Source: a bacterium
GTDB lineage: Bacteria; Patescibacteriota; Patescibacteriia; S139-126; S139-133
Direction of reading: 5' to 3'
NCBI GenBank assembly: GCA_030429785.1
Contig: JAUIEQ010000010.1
Location: 1-12,540, forward strand
Length of the DNA: 12,540 nucleotides
The position numbers were made by a program, and so were the translations under genes. Below the pieces are notes generated by a model. It ran no database searches. It saw only the letters and a list, made by a program, of their open reading frames with translations, and was not told the DNA's origin. Below, one piece after another: positions 5,476-12,540 of this stretch (position 1 is its first letter; every line of letters begins with the position of its first letter).

Positions 5476-5946
5476 TTAGGCGAGTTGCTTACATTCTGGA
5501 TTGGCACGAAATGCCAGTTGCAGCGCCTCAACAAGCTGAGTCGAGCGTCCTTCACGAACCAGTACAAATAACGTGTCAACACCATACCTTGGATGCTCGC
5601 ATGGATGCAGCAGCCTTGATACTGCTTTGCACTGAATTATACTGTTGGCAAGCGTTTGCAAATACACCACTCCACCTTCACTCAATGCCTCCTGCATTGG
5701 CACAAAGCGCGTATCCAGTACACCACTTCGAGTTATGACATCAAACTCTGCTCGCACATCCAACAGCCTGTCAAACTCATACAATGAAGCAATCGGACAA
5801 ACGCCACGAACTCGCTTCATCAAGCGCATACTTGGACAATTCTTCCATTCCACACACACGAGCCCAGCTCCATCTCTAGCAATTGACAAAAACGATTCAT
5901 GCGACGAGGTAACCAGTGATTGCAAATGTAATAGTTGATTGTTCAT
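5476..5946 (-). CDS. Soluble protein of unknown function, 156 aa
   Basis: No family recognised. The protein has no signal peptide or membrane segment and appears to be a compact alpha/beta protein with six cysteines scattered through it (for example VCVEWKNC, GVCPIAS, LLHPCEHP, NPECKQ). The CxxxxxC and HPCEH groups could bind metal, but spacing does not match a known finger. Unlike most genes here it has a strong Shine-Dalgarno: AAGGAGG lies about four bases before ATG 5946. That fixes the start despite the short spacing. It is transcribed from a promoter at 5964-5991, divergent from trpS, and ended by the palindrome at 5450-5469. It therefore appears to be a single-gene unit. Confidence 0.75.
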   Translation of the reverse strand: MNNQLLHLQSLVTSSHESFLSIARDGAGLVCVEWKNCPSMRLMKRVRGVCPIASLYEFDRLLDVRAEFDVITRSGVLDTRFVPMQEALSEGGVVYLQTLANSIIQCKAVSRLLHPCEHPRYGVDTLFVLVREGRSTQLVEALQLAFRANPECKQLA

Positions 5947-5963
5947 ACAACCTCCTTTTTGCG

Positions 5964-5991
5964 ACTATAGTTTATTAATGTTACTACACAA
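5964..5991 (-). promoter_or_regulatory. Promoter of the 156-aa gene
   Basis: The minus strand reads TTGTGT (5991-5986), 16 bases, TATAGT (5969-5964). The predicted start is near 5957, so the short leader is little more than the GGAGG ribosome site at 5955-5951. Confidence 0.55.
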
Positions 5992-6038
5992 AGAACAATT
6001 CATTATACAATACGATACAATACCACTACAGCAAACCG

Positions 6039-6086
6039 TTGTCAATCAATAACTGATTTGTTAGGATACAGGTACTTGAATATATT
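6039..6086 (+). promoter_or_regulatory. Putative trpS promoter region
   Basis: Two overlapping solutions are visible: TTGTTA (6058-6063) with 17 bases to TATATT (6081-6086), three bases before ATG; or TTGTCA (6039-6044) with 17 bases to TAGGAT (6062-6067). The first puts the start at or just past the ATG, the second gives a leader of about 16 nt. No T-box leader, leader peptide or terminator precedes trpS. Confidence 0.45.
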
Positions 6087-6089
6087 TCT

Positions 6090-7073
6090 ATGCAACAACA
6101 AACTCTCTTTTCAGGAGCACAGCCAACCAGCGGTCTACATATTGGCAACTATCTCGGCGCGCTGCGTAATTGGGTTGCACTGCAATATGATTACCACGCA
6201 TTATACACAGTAGTTGACTTGCATGCACTCACCTCATCAGCAACTCCTCAAGAATTAACACACAATTCACGTGAATTAGTTCGTAATCTACTTGCAATCG
6301 GCATCGATCCTGATACAGCTAGTATTTTTATACAATCTCATATTCCTGAGCATGCTGAGCTTGCTTGGATTTTCAACACCCTCACGCCAATGGCAGAGCT
6401 GGAACGCATGACGCAATACAAAGACAAATCACAACGACAATCTCAAAATATTAATGTTGGGTTGTTTGACTATCCAGTCTTGCAAGCAGCTGACATTCTG
6501 CTCTACCATGGAGAAATTGTGCCAGTTGGCGAGGATCAATTGCAACATGTTGAATTGACTCGAATCATTGCCCGAAAATTCAATAACAAATACGGCAATT
6601 ACTTTCCTGAGCCTGAGGCAAAAATAACCACAGCAAAACGAATCATGTCACTGACTGACCCAGCAGTAAAAATGAGCAAAAGTCATGGTGAATCAAATTA
6701 CATAGCACTTAATGATACGCCAGATGTTATTCGTAAAAAAATTGCAAAAGCAGTAACTGACACAGGCGAACGAACTGATACAATGTCTCATGGTGTTGAG
6801 AACTTATTCAATTTACTTACCTATACAGACGCGACCGATGCATATGAATCATTGCATGCAGCATATCAAAGCGGCACGCTCAAATATTCCGAACTCAAAG
6901 CAGCCGTTGCTGACAGTATCATCGCACTCCTTGAACCAATCCAGCAACGCCGTCAAGAAATCAGTGACGACGATATCACTCGTGCGCTGACACAAGGATA
7001 TGAACATGCTCAAACGCTAGCACAACAAACCATGCAAGACGTTCGACAGCTAGTTGGCTTTGTGCCCAAATAG
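6090..7073 (+). CDS. trpS: Tryptophanyl-tRNA synthetase
   Basis: The 327-aa class I aminoacyl-tRNA synthetase charges tRNA-Trp with tryptophan using ATP. The Rossmann fold carries the HIGH-type motif GLHIGN at 15-20 and the KMSKS loop at 194-198, both intact. The TrpRS-specific block FDYPVLQAADILLYH at 126-140 and VGEDQLQHVELTR at 146-158 are present. Length is normal for bacterial TrpRS (about 325-340). The first residues (QQQTLFSGAQPTSG) fit the usual start, so ATG 6090 is sound although no Shine-Dalgarno is seen. The gene is a single unit, divergent from the 156-aa gene and convergent with uvrA at a shared terminator. Confidence 0.98.
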   Translation: MQQQTLFSGAQPTSGLHIGNYLGALRNWVALQYDYHALYTVVDLHALTSSATPQELTHNSRELVRNLLAIGIDPDTASIFIQSHIPEHAELAWIFNTLTPMAELERMTQYKDKSQRQSQNINVGLFDYPVLQAADILLYHGEIVPVGEDQLQHVELTRIIARKFNNKYGNYFPEPEAKITTAKRIMSLTDPAVKMSKSHGESNYIALNDTPDVIRKKIAKAVTDTGERTDTMSHGVENLFNLLTYTDATDAYESLHAAYQSGTLKYSELKAAVADSIIALLEPIQQRRQEISDDDITRALTQGYEHAQTLAQQTMQDVRQLVGFVPK

Positions 7074-7083
7074 CTGCTACACA

Positions 7084-7115
7084 AAAAATCACCAGTAACC
7101 TTACTGGTGATTTTT
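7084..7115. terminator. Shared bidirectional terminator of trpS and uvrA
   Basis: ATCACCAGTAA (7088-7098) and TTACTGGTGAT (7101-7111) are perfectly complementary, with A6 on the left and T5 on the right. It lies 11 bases after the trpS stop and about 40 bases after the uvrA stop on the other strand, serving both convergent genes. Confidence 0.9.
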
Positions 7116-7153
7116 AAATGGCATGAACTGCTAATAATTACCATTACACACGC

Positions 7154-10057
7154 TCACAGTTCTGCTTTGAGGTATTTTCCAGTGAAACTACTTGCGCACT
7201 TCACAACATCCTGTGGCGTTCCTTCAACAACTATTTGACCACCTTTATTACCACCTTCAGGACCCAAATCAATAATCCAATCAGCACACTTAATCACATC
7301 AAGGTTGTGCTCAATAATCAATATCGAATTTCCTTTATCAACCAATCGATTTAATACTTCGAGCAAGCGCTTCACATCATCAAAATGCAACCCTGTTGTC
7401 GGCTCATCAAGAATATATAGTGTTTTACCAGTTGCGCGGCGCGATAACTCTGTTGCCAACTTAACACGCTGCGCTTCACCACCAGACAATGTTGTCGCAG
7501 ACTGACCCAGTCTGATATACCCAAGGCCGACATCATGCAAAGTTTTGAGTTTTGTATGAATACTTGGCATGTGTTCAAAAAAGTACATGCCTTGCTCAAC
7601 AGTCATATTAAGAATATCAGAAATATTTTTGCCACGATAGTGGATTTCAAGTGCTTGCATATTATACCGACGACCATGACACTCGTCACACTCAACATAC
7701 ACATCTGGCAAAAAGTGCATTTCAATTTTTACCATACCATCCCCCTGACACGCCTCACATCGACCACCTTTGACATTAAAACTAAATCGACCGGGATTAT
7801 ATCCTCGCAAACGAGCTTCGGGAAGACTTGCGAACAACTCGCGAATAGGTGTAAATACACCAGTGTACGTTGCTGGATTTGAACGCGGCGTTCTACCAAT
7901 TGGTGATTGATCAATAACAATCACCTTATCAAGATTCTCCAAACCCTCAATTGACTCATGCCGTCCAGGCGTTGCTTTTGCTCGGTGGAAATGCGAACTT
8001 AATGATTTTGCCAAAATATCAGTCATCAAGGTTGACTTGCCAGAACCTGACACACCCGTGATACAAACGAATTTGCCGAGCGGAATAGTTACATCAATGT
8101 TTTTTAAATTATGTTCAGTCGCACCTTTTACCGTAATACTTTTGCCATTGCCTTCTCGGTGGGTCTTTGGTGGATCAATAGATGCCTTGCCAGTCAAATA
8201 CTTACCTGTCAATGATTTGTTGTGTTTTTTTATTTCAGCCGGAGAACCAACTGCCACAACCTGACCACCTGCTTCGCCTGCACCAGGACCAATATCAAGC
8301 ACATAATCAGCATGCAAGATCATATCCTTATCGTGCTCAACTACCAACACCGTGTTACCAAGATCTCGCAAATTCTTCAGCGTATCAATCAATTTGTCAT
8401 TATCTCTCTGATGCAAACCAATTGATGGTTCATCCAAAATATATACAACACCTACCAATGATGATCCAATCTGAGTCGCCAAACGAATTCGTTGCGCTTC
8501 ACCACCTGAAAGCGTTGAGGCTGCTCGATCAAGTGTCAAATAATCAAGCCCAACATTATTCAAAAACAACAAACGCTCAATAATCTCTTTCAGAATTTGC
8601 CGAGCTATCACTAACTGCTGCTCCGACAAAATAGCTTTTTTTCCTCCTGGAGTAAGTTTTTTAAAAAATACTTGCGCCTCGCCAATTGTCATATCTGTTG
8701 CTTCAGAAATGCTTTTGCCAGCTATCGTAACCGCAAGTGAAGCATCTTGTAATCGTCTTCCGTGACAAGTTGGACATTTAAGCACACGCATGTATTTCTC
8801 AATTTCGCTCCGAACATAGTCTGACTCTGTCTCTTTGTAGCGACGCTCAAGATTTGGAATCACTCCTTCAAATGATGTAGCCAACTCACCACTAAATGAA
8901 TCACTATCATAATCTACTTGATACTTTTTGGAACCTGTTCCATGCAATACAATATCAAGTTGCTTTTTGGTAAGCTCGCTAATAGTCACATCAACCGAAA
9001 ACCCATTCGCCTCTGCAACCTGTGACAAAATACGCATATACCACGACTGATTTGAGCTACTTCGTGACCACGGACGAATCGCACCTTCTGCTAGAGTAAG
9101 GTTTTTATTCGGAATCACTAAGTCAGGATCGACTTCAAGTTTGGTCCCAAGACCAGTACAATCAACACACGCGCCGTGCGGTGAATTGAACGAAAAATTA
9201 CGTGGCTCAAGTGGTGGCAAGTTAATACCGCAATCAGCACAGGCAGAATGTTCTGAAAAAATAATATCCGTGTCAGTGTCAGCATCATACACAATCATTA
9301 ACCCATCACCCAAATCAAGAGCTGTTTCAAGCGAGTCTGCCAATCGTTGCTTTTCATCCTTATCCTTTGGATCTAGTTTCAACCGGTCGATCACAACTTC
9401 GATTGAATGTTTTTTTTGTTTATCAAGCGTTACATCAAGCGCTTCGTCAATACCCATAATCTGCCCGTCAATCCGAACGCGCACATACCCTGCTTTTTGA
9501 ACTTTTTCTATAGCACCCTTATGCTCACCTTTTTTGTCTCGAATCATTGGCGCTAGCAGCATTAACTTTGTACCAGCATGCAAAGCAAAAATACTATCCA
9601 AAATCTGTTCGATCGTTTGTTGCGTAACTGGCTGATGACATTTTGGACAATGCGGCGAACCAACACGAGCATACAACAATCGCAGATAATCATATATCTC
9701 TGTAACTGTCCCAACAGTTGAACGAGGATTGTGAGATGTTGTGCGCTGGTCAATTGAAATCGCTGGTGACAGCCCCTCAATTTGATCAACATCTGGCTTG
9801 TCCATTAGCCCCAAAAACTGCCGAGCATATGCTGATAGACTCTCGACATATCGTCGCTGACCTTCAGCATAAATAGTATCAAAAGCAAGTGATGACTTTC
9901 CAGAACCAGACAAACCTGTGATCACCACCAACTTGTCACGAGGAATATCAACGCTAATATTTTTTAAATTGTGTACACGTGCACCACGCACACTAATAGT
10001 ATTGCTTAGCTGAGGAATTTTTTTTGAACGAGATGATGCGGTTTTTTTTGCTGGCAT
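7154..10057 (-). CDS. uvrA: Excinuclease ABC subunit A
   Basis: The 967-aa UvrA is the damage-sensing ATPase of nucleotide excision repair; it works as a dimer that loads UvrB. Both ABC modules are complete. The first has Walker A GLSGSGKSS at 48-56 and signature LSGGEAQRIRL followed by ILDEPSIGLH. The second has Walker A GVSGSGKST and signature LSGGEAQRVKL followed by ILDEPTTGLH. Zinc-binding pairs are visible: CPKC at 137-140, CADC with CVDC in the first half, CPTC, and CEAC with CDEC in the second half, the last forming the module essential for DNA damage recognition. Length is slightly above the usual 940 aa because of a basic N-terminal extension (MPAKKTASSRSKK). The stop is TGA. A TATAAC at 10077-10072 may be the -10, giving a very short leader with no Shine-Dalgarno. 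Confidence 0.99.
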   Translation of the reverse strand: MPAKKTASSRSKKIPQLSNTISVRGARVHNLKNISVDIPRDKLVVITGLSGSGKSSLAFDTIYAEGQRRYVESLSAYARQFLGLMDKPDVDQIEGLSPAISIDQRTTSHNPRSTVGTVTEIYDYLRLLYARVGSPHCPKCHQPVTQQTIEQILDSIFALHAGTKLMLLAPMIRDKKGEHKGAIEKVQKAGYVRVRIDGQIMGIDEALDVTLDKQKKHSIEVVIDRLKLDPKDKDEKQRLADSLETALDLGDGLMIVYDADTDTDIIFSEHSACADCGINLPPLEPRNFSFNSPHGACVDCTGLGTKLEVDPDLVIPNKNLTLAEGAIRPWSRSSSNQSWYMRILSQVAEANGFSVDVTISELTKKQLDIVLHGTGSKKYQVDYDSDSFSGELATSFEGVIPNLERRYKETESDYVRSEIEKYMRVLKCPTCHGRRLQDASLAVTIAGKSISEATDMTIGEAQVFFKKLTPGGKKAILSEQQLVIARQILKEIIERLLFLNNVGLDYLTLDRAASTLSGGEAQRIRLATQIGSSLVGVVYILDEPSIGLHQRDNDKLIDTLKNLRDLGNTVLVVEHDKDMILHADYVLDIGPGAGEAGGQVVAVGSPAEIKKHNKSLTGKYLTGKASIDPPKTHREGNGKSITVKGATEHNLKNIDVTIPLGKFVCITGVSGSGKSTLMTDILAKSLSSHFHRAKATPGRHESIEGLENLDKVIVIDQSPIGRTPRSNPATYTGVFTPIRELFASLPEARLRGYNPGRFSFNVKGGRCEACQGDGMVKIEMHFLPDVYVECDECHGRRYNMQALEIHYRGKNISDILNMTVEQGMYFFEHMPSIHTKLKTLHDVGLGYIRLGQSATTLSGGEAQRVKLATELSRRATGKTLYILDEPTTGLHFDDVKRLLEVLNRLVDKGNSILIIEHNLDVIKCADWIIDLGPEGGNKGGQIVVEGTPQDVVKCASSFTGKYLKAEL

Positions 10058-10122
10058 TGTGTATAAGTAAAGTTATAACGGTTATGCAAACCATAAAAAA
10101 GACTAGTGACCAGTATACGCCC

Positions 10123-10152
10123 AAAATAAAAAAGGGTCAAGCACTCGACCCT
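10123..10152 (-). terminator. Terminator of the 72-aa gene
   Basis: AGGGTC (10133-10138) and GACCCT (10147-10152) enclose an 8-base loop. The minus strand continues TTTTTTATTTT. It separates the 72-aa gene from uvrA, so the two are probably separate transcripts. Confidence 0.75.
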
Positions 10153-10171
10153 CATAGTTGATACTGTAGCG

Positions 10172-10390
10172 CTAAAAACCACCTAACAATTTTTTATGTA
10201 ATGCCTCGGAGAACTCCGTATTTCCCGAACGCAAATCAAGCACGCGCCACTGCTCGTTTACATAAATAACATACAGGCCTTGTACATTAGTCGAAATTGC
10301 TTCTCCGTCTCTACTGCTATGCAAACGTAATACACGACCTTGATACTCAAACGTACGAGGGGGCCTATTCCGCTCTTTCACCTGTGACAT
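10172..10390 (-). CDS. Small basic protein of unknown function, 72 aa
   Basis: No family recognised. The product has no signal peptide or membrane segment. A basic N-terminus (SQVKERNRPPRTF) leads to alternating beta-like stretches (YQGRVLRLH, LYVIYVNEQWRVLDL), consistent with a small beta-barrel or SH3-like fold, and then a short helix. This is a shape guess only. A good Shine-Dalgarno GAGGAG sits 6 bases before ATG 10390, one of the few in the window, which supports translation. The gene is divergent from uvrC across 59 bases and is closed by its own terminator before uvrA. A role in DNA repair is suggested only by position. Confidence 0.7.
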   Translation of the reverse strand: MSQVKERNRPPRTFEYQGRVLRLHSSRDGEAISTNVQGLYVIYVNEQWRVLDLRSGNTEFSEALHKKLLGGF

Positions 10391-10414
10391 ACCAAACTCC
10401 TCTAGTCTATTAAC

Positions 10415-10443
10415 TTGTTCAATGTACCGTATACATTTATGAT
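10415..10443 (+). promoter_or_regulatory. uvrC promoter, predicts a leaderless mRNA
   Basis: TTGTTC (10415-10420), 17 bases, TATGAT (10438-10443), then six bases to ATG 10450. A start at the normal distance from the -10 falls on the initiation codon. No LexA-type or other obvious operator is visible. Confidence 0.65.
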
Positions 10444-10449
10444 TATTGT

Positions 10450-12072
10450 ATGCAGAGTATCACAACAATAATCAAAAATCTACCAACCGTTGCTGGCTGC
10501 TATTTGTTTTATGGTAGTAACCAAACCATTCTCTATGTCGGCAAAGCCAAGCAACTACGCAACCGAGTACGTTCGTACTTCACCAAAAGCGCAGATCTTT
10601 CGCCTGCCAAAAAACTCATGGTTGCACGAATAACATCTATTGACTATATTACTGTTCGAACTGAAGAAGAAGCATTGTTACTTGAAAGTACATTGATCAA
10701 AAAACATAAACCACCGTATAACGTAATTCTGAAAGATGATAAGTTTTTTCAATACATAAAAATTGTTAACGAGCCATTTCCTCGGATTATCGCAACACGA
10801 AAACGACTCAATGATGGCAGTGCTTACTTTGGCCCATACTCATCAGCCGGATCTGTCAAACACACACTCAAAATGCTCAAGCGAATGTATCCGTTTCGTA
10901 CACACACAAAACATGACTTTGTGTTTGATGTACTAAAGGCTGGTGAAACAATCTCTGAGAGAGAATACAATTCTATCATCAAACAAGTTACCAAAATTCT
11001 CAAAGGCGACACCAAACAACTACTTAAGCAACTTGAAAAAAAAATGCACACAGCAAGCAGCAAACGATCATACGAGCAAGCTGCTCATTTTCGAGATCAA
11101 ATTACTCATCTAAAACGACTCACGCACAAACAACAAGCAATATTCACTGACAATACATCAGCAGACATTGTGCATTTCGCAGACTTTAAAAACCACGTAT
11201 ATATAGCAATACTCAAAATCAGACACGGCAAAATAATCGACAAGCTCACTGCTGTTATGGACAACCCGCTCGATTCTACATCTGATGTCATTCGATCATT
11301 CCTGCTACAATACTATACATCGCTTGCTGACAGCCCAAAAAAACTCATTACCCCCATCACAATACCTGACCTGACAGAAGAGTTGAACGCCGTCACCTCA
11401 TCGCACATACACGTACACACTCCCCAACGAGGCAAATACAAACGATTACTTGAGCTCGCGTACCTCAACGCAGAAGAATACGCTCGACTCTCAGAACACT
11501 CATTTGTAGCAGCGCGTGATCTAACAACCGCACTCGCCACACTCAAATCAAAACTTGCTCTCAAAAAAACACCAAAACGGATTGAATGTTTTGATATTTC
11601 TAATGTTCAAGGTAGTCATGCAGTTGGATCAATGGTTGTTTTCGTTGATGGTAAACCAGACAAATCTCAGTATCGAAAATTTTCAATAAAGTATACTGCA
11701 ACAGATACGCCAAACGATTTTGCCATGATGTCAGAAGTGCTTGCACGTAGATTTCGTCATCCCGAATGGCCAACCCCTGACTTAGTTATTCTTGATGGAG
11801 GCAAGGGTCAGTTATCAGCCGTTATCAAAACGCTATCACAAACATACACTCGTGGAGCACCTATTCTTGATACAATTCCAATCGTTTCGCTTGCCAAAAA
11901 ACATGAAGAGATTTTCATACCAGAAATTGGAACTACAACCACATACAAAAAAGTACTCCTCCCCAAAAAAACACCCGCTTTCTTTTTGGTACAACGCATC
12001 CGCGATGAAGCGCATCGTTTCGCAATCACTTACTACCGCCTCAAGCATAAAAAATCATACAGACAACCTTAG
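10450..12072 (+). CDS. uvrC: Excinuclease ABC subunit C, reduced form
   Basis: The 540-aa UvrC makes the incisions on both sides of a lesion after UvrA and UvrB load. The GIY-YIG domain is intact (GCYLFYG at 16-22, LYVGKAKQLRNRV at 28-40, Glu79 in LLLES as the expected metal ligand). The UVR motif that contacts UvrB lies at about 188-224 (YEQAAHFRDQI). The RNase H-like half shows FDISNVQGSH with Asp382, LDGGKGQL with Asp449, and AHRFAITYYR at 521-530. Two usual parts are missing. The four-cysteine segment after PFRT (about 150-175) has no cysteines and is shortened, and the protein stops ten residues after YYR, so the C-terminal double helix-hairpin-helix is absent. E. coli UvrC is about 610 aa. 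No frameshift explains the end: the downstream sequence does not encode the domain in the same frame. Confidence 0.96.
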   Translation: MQSITTIIKNLPTVAGCYLFYGSNQTILYVGKAKQLRNRVRSYFTKSADLSPAKKLMVARITSIDYITVRTEEEALLLESTLIKKHKPPYNVILKDDKFFQYIKIVNEPFPRIIATRKRLNDGSAYFGPYSSAGSVKHTLKMLKRMYPFRTHTKHDFVFDVLKAGETISEREYNSIIKQVTKILKGDTKQLLKQLEKKMHTASSKRSYEQAAHFRDQITHLKRLTHKQQAIFTDNTSADIVHFADFKNHVYIAILKIRHGKIIDKLTAVMDNPLDSTSDVIRSFLLQYYTSLADSPKKLITPITIPDLTEELNAVTSSHIHVHTPQRGKYKRLLELAYLNAEEYARLSEHSFVAARDLTTALATLKSKLALKKTPKRIECFDISNVQGSHAVGSMVVFVDGKPDKSQYRKFSIKYTATDTPNDFAMMSEVLARRFRHPEWPTPDLVILDGGKGQLSAVIKTLSQTYTRGAPILDTIPIVSLAKKHEEIFIPEIGTTTTYKKVLLPKKTPAFFLVQRIRDEAHRFAITYYRLKHKKSYRQP

Positions 12073-12118
12073 TGCTGTGCCGTAACCATATCAAGCAAAC
12101 TATCTCACCAATAAGAGA

Positions 12119-12147
12119 TTGACGCATCCACTAATTTCTGGTACACT
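12119..12147 (+). promoter_or_regulatory. Strong promoter upstream of secG
   Basis: TTGACG (12119-12124), 17 bases, TACACT (12142-12147), with TGG immediately before the hexamer as an extended -10. The predicted start is near 12153. It would drive secG with a leader of about 100 nt, or a separate short transcript. Confidence 0.65.
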
Positions 12148-12152
12148 TTTGC

Positions 12153-12197
12153 ATGAACAAGCAAAGCTTTTTTAGTACTAAGCTTTTCTTATTGTAA
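12153..12197 (+). promoter_or_regulatory. Possible leader ORF and hairpin before secG
   Basis: An ATG lies five bases after the -10 box and opens a 14-codon ORF, MNKQSFFSTKLFLL, ending in TAA. Inside it AAAGCTT (12163-12169) and AAGCTTT (12180-12186) form a hairpin followed by TCTTATT, a weak terminator-like tail. The arrangement resembles an attenuator or leader peptide, but the stem is A-T rich and the ORF has no codon bias that names a signal. Confidence 0.3.
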
Positions 12198-12254
12198 GCA
12201 GTATCACCGTACTTTTGCGGCAGTATACCAGTCCGAAATTTAACCTAACCTAGT

Positions 12255-12473
12255 ATGAATATCCTAATCAGCAGTGTACTTATCATCTCATCAGTTCTAC
12301 TCATTACCGCAATCATTATGCAAAATCGCGGTGCTGGAGTTGGTGGTGTATTTGGAGGATCTGGTGACGTATATCGAACAAAACGAGGTGCAGAAAAAAT
12401 ACTGTACAACGCAACCATCGTTCTTGCAGTTATCTTTTTTGGAACTGCGCTGTACAATGCATTGTTTGTGTAA
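12255..12473 (+). CDS. secG: Preprotein translocase subunit SecG
   Basis: The 72-aa subunit of the SecYEG channel assists export through the cytoplasmic membrane. It has two transmembrane helices (about 2-20 and 50-69) joined by the typical loop: IMQNRGAGVGGVFGGSG at about 21-37, then YRTKRGAEKIL. Both blocks are characteristic of SecG and the length is normal. Start ATG 12255 places the first helix at the N-terminus as expected; no Shine-Dalgarno is visible. It follows uvrC by 182 bases with its own promoter, so it is probably not an operon with uvrC. The remaining 67 bases of the window show no further gene. Confidence 0.96.
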   Translation: MNILISSVLIISSVLLITAIIMQNRGAGVGGVFGGSGDVYRTKRGAEKILYNATIVLAVIFFGTALYNALFV

Positions 12474-12540
12474 TCAAAACATTCCGTCTTTATATTCACT
12501 CACGTGAATCAACCTCCCCCACAACACCCTGACAAAAAAT

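Noticed and set aside
7305..9500. Open frames on the plus strand opposite uvrA
   Set aside because: Shadows of a complete, strongly conserved uvrA; no start signals or family features.
10133..10152. GGTCGAGTGCT shared between this terminator and the terminator near 735-745
   Set aside because: An 11-base coincidence is expected several times in a window of this size and the flanks differ.
19..12473. UGA-as-glycine or tryptophan genetic code
   Set aside because: TGA is used as a normal stop for uvrA and the 121-aa gene, and tryptophan and glycine use standard codons throughout.

Overview
The window is a compact, AT-leaning bacterial chromosome segment. Ten or eleven protein genes lie on both strands, separated by short gaps with recognisable sigma-70-type promoters and intrinsic terminators. 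There are no transposases, phage genes, tRNAs, rRNAs or CRISPR repeats. TAA, TAG and TGA all end genes (TGA ends uvrA and the 121-aa membrane protein), so the genetic code is standard. The reduced protein forms, many small membrane proteins without close relatives, the DUF1461 protein, the membrane-anchored DsbA-like protein and the near absence of Shine-Dalgarno sequences suggest a Patescibacteria (CPR)-type organism. That placement is inference, not proof.

Layout. 1-560: an MsrA homologue (minus strand) whose catalytic cysteine position reads glycine. 556-1222: a 667-base stretch without a clear protein gene. It holds a minus-strand transcription unit of about 415 nt with a near-consensus promoter, many hairpins, a possible pseudoknot and a strong terminator; this is the best candidate here for something undescribed. 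1223-2929: two polytopic membrane proteins, minus strand, probably one operon; the upstream one belongs to DUF1461/TIGR01906. 2973-3647: a TrmH-type SPOUT RNA 2'-O-methyltransferase, plus strand, divergent from that operon. 3652-5946: a minus-strand series of four genes (156-aa unknown protein, 121-aa membrane protein, DsbA-like thiol oxidoreductase, 90-aa secreted or membrane protein) plus a hairpin-rich remnant after the last one. 6090-7073: trpS, plus strand, converging on uvrA (7154-10057, minus) at a shared bidirectional terminator. 10172-10390: a 72-aa unknown protein, minus strand, upstream of uvrA and divergent from uvrC (10450-12072, plus). 12255-12473: secG, preceded by a strong promoter, a 14-codon leader ORF and a hairpin.

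Functionally the window combines DNA damage repair (uvrA, uvrC; uvrB is not here), translation and RNA modification (trpS, the TrmH-type enzyme), envelope and secretion functions (secG, DsbA-like, several membrane proteins) and thiol/oxidation chemistry (DsbA-like, MsrA-like). A recurring architectural feature is the placement of the -10 box five or six bases before an ATG, which predicts leaderless mRNAs for several units. UvrC is a reduced form: the usual four-cysteine iron-sulfur motif and the C-terminal helix-hairpin-helix domain are both missing.
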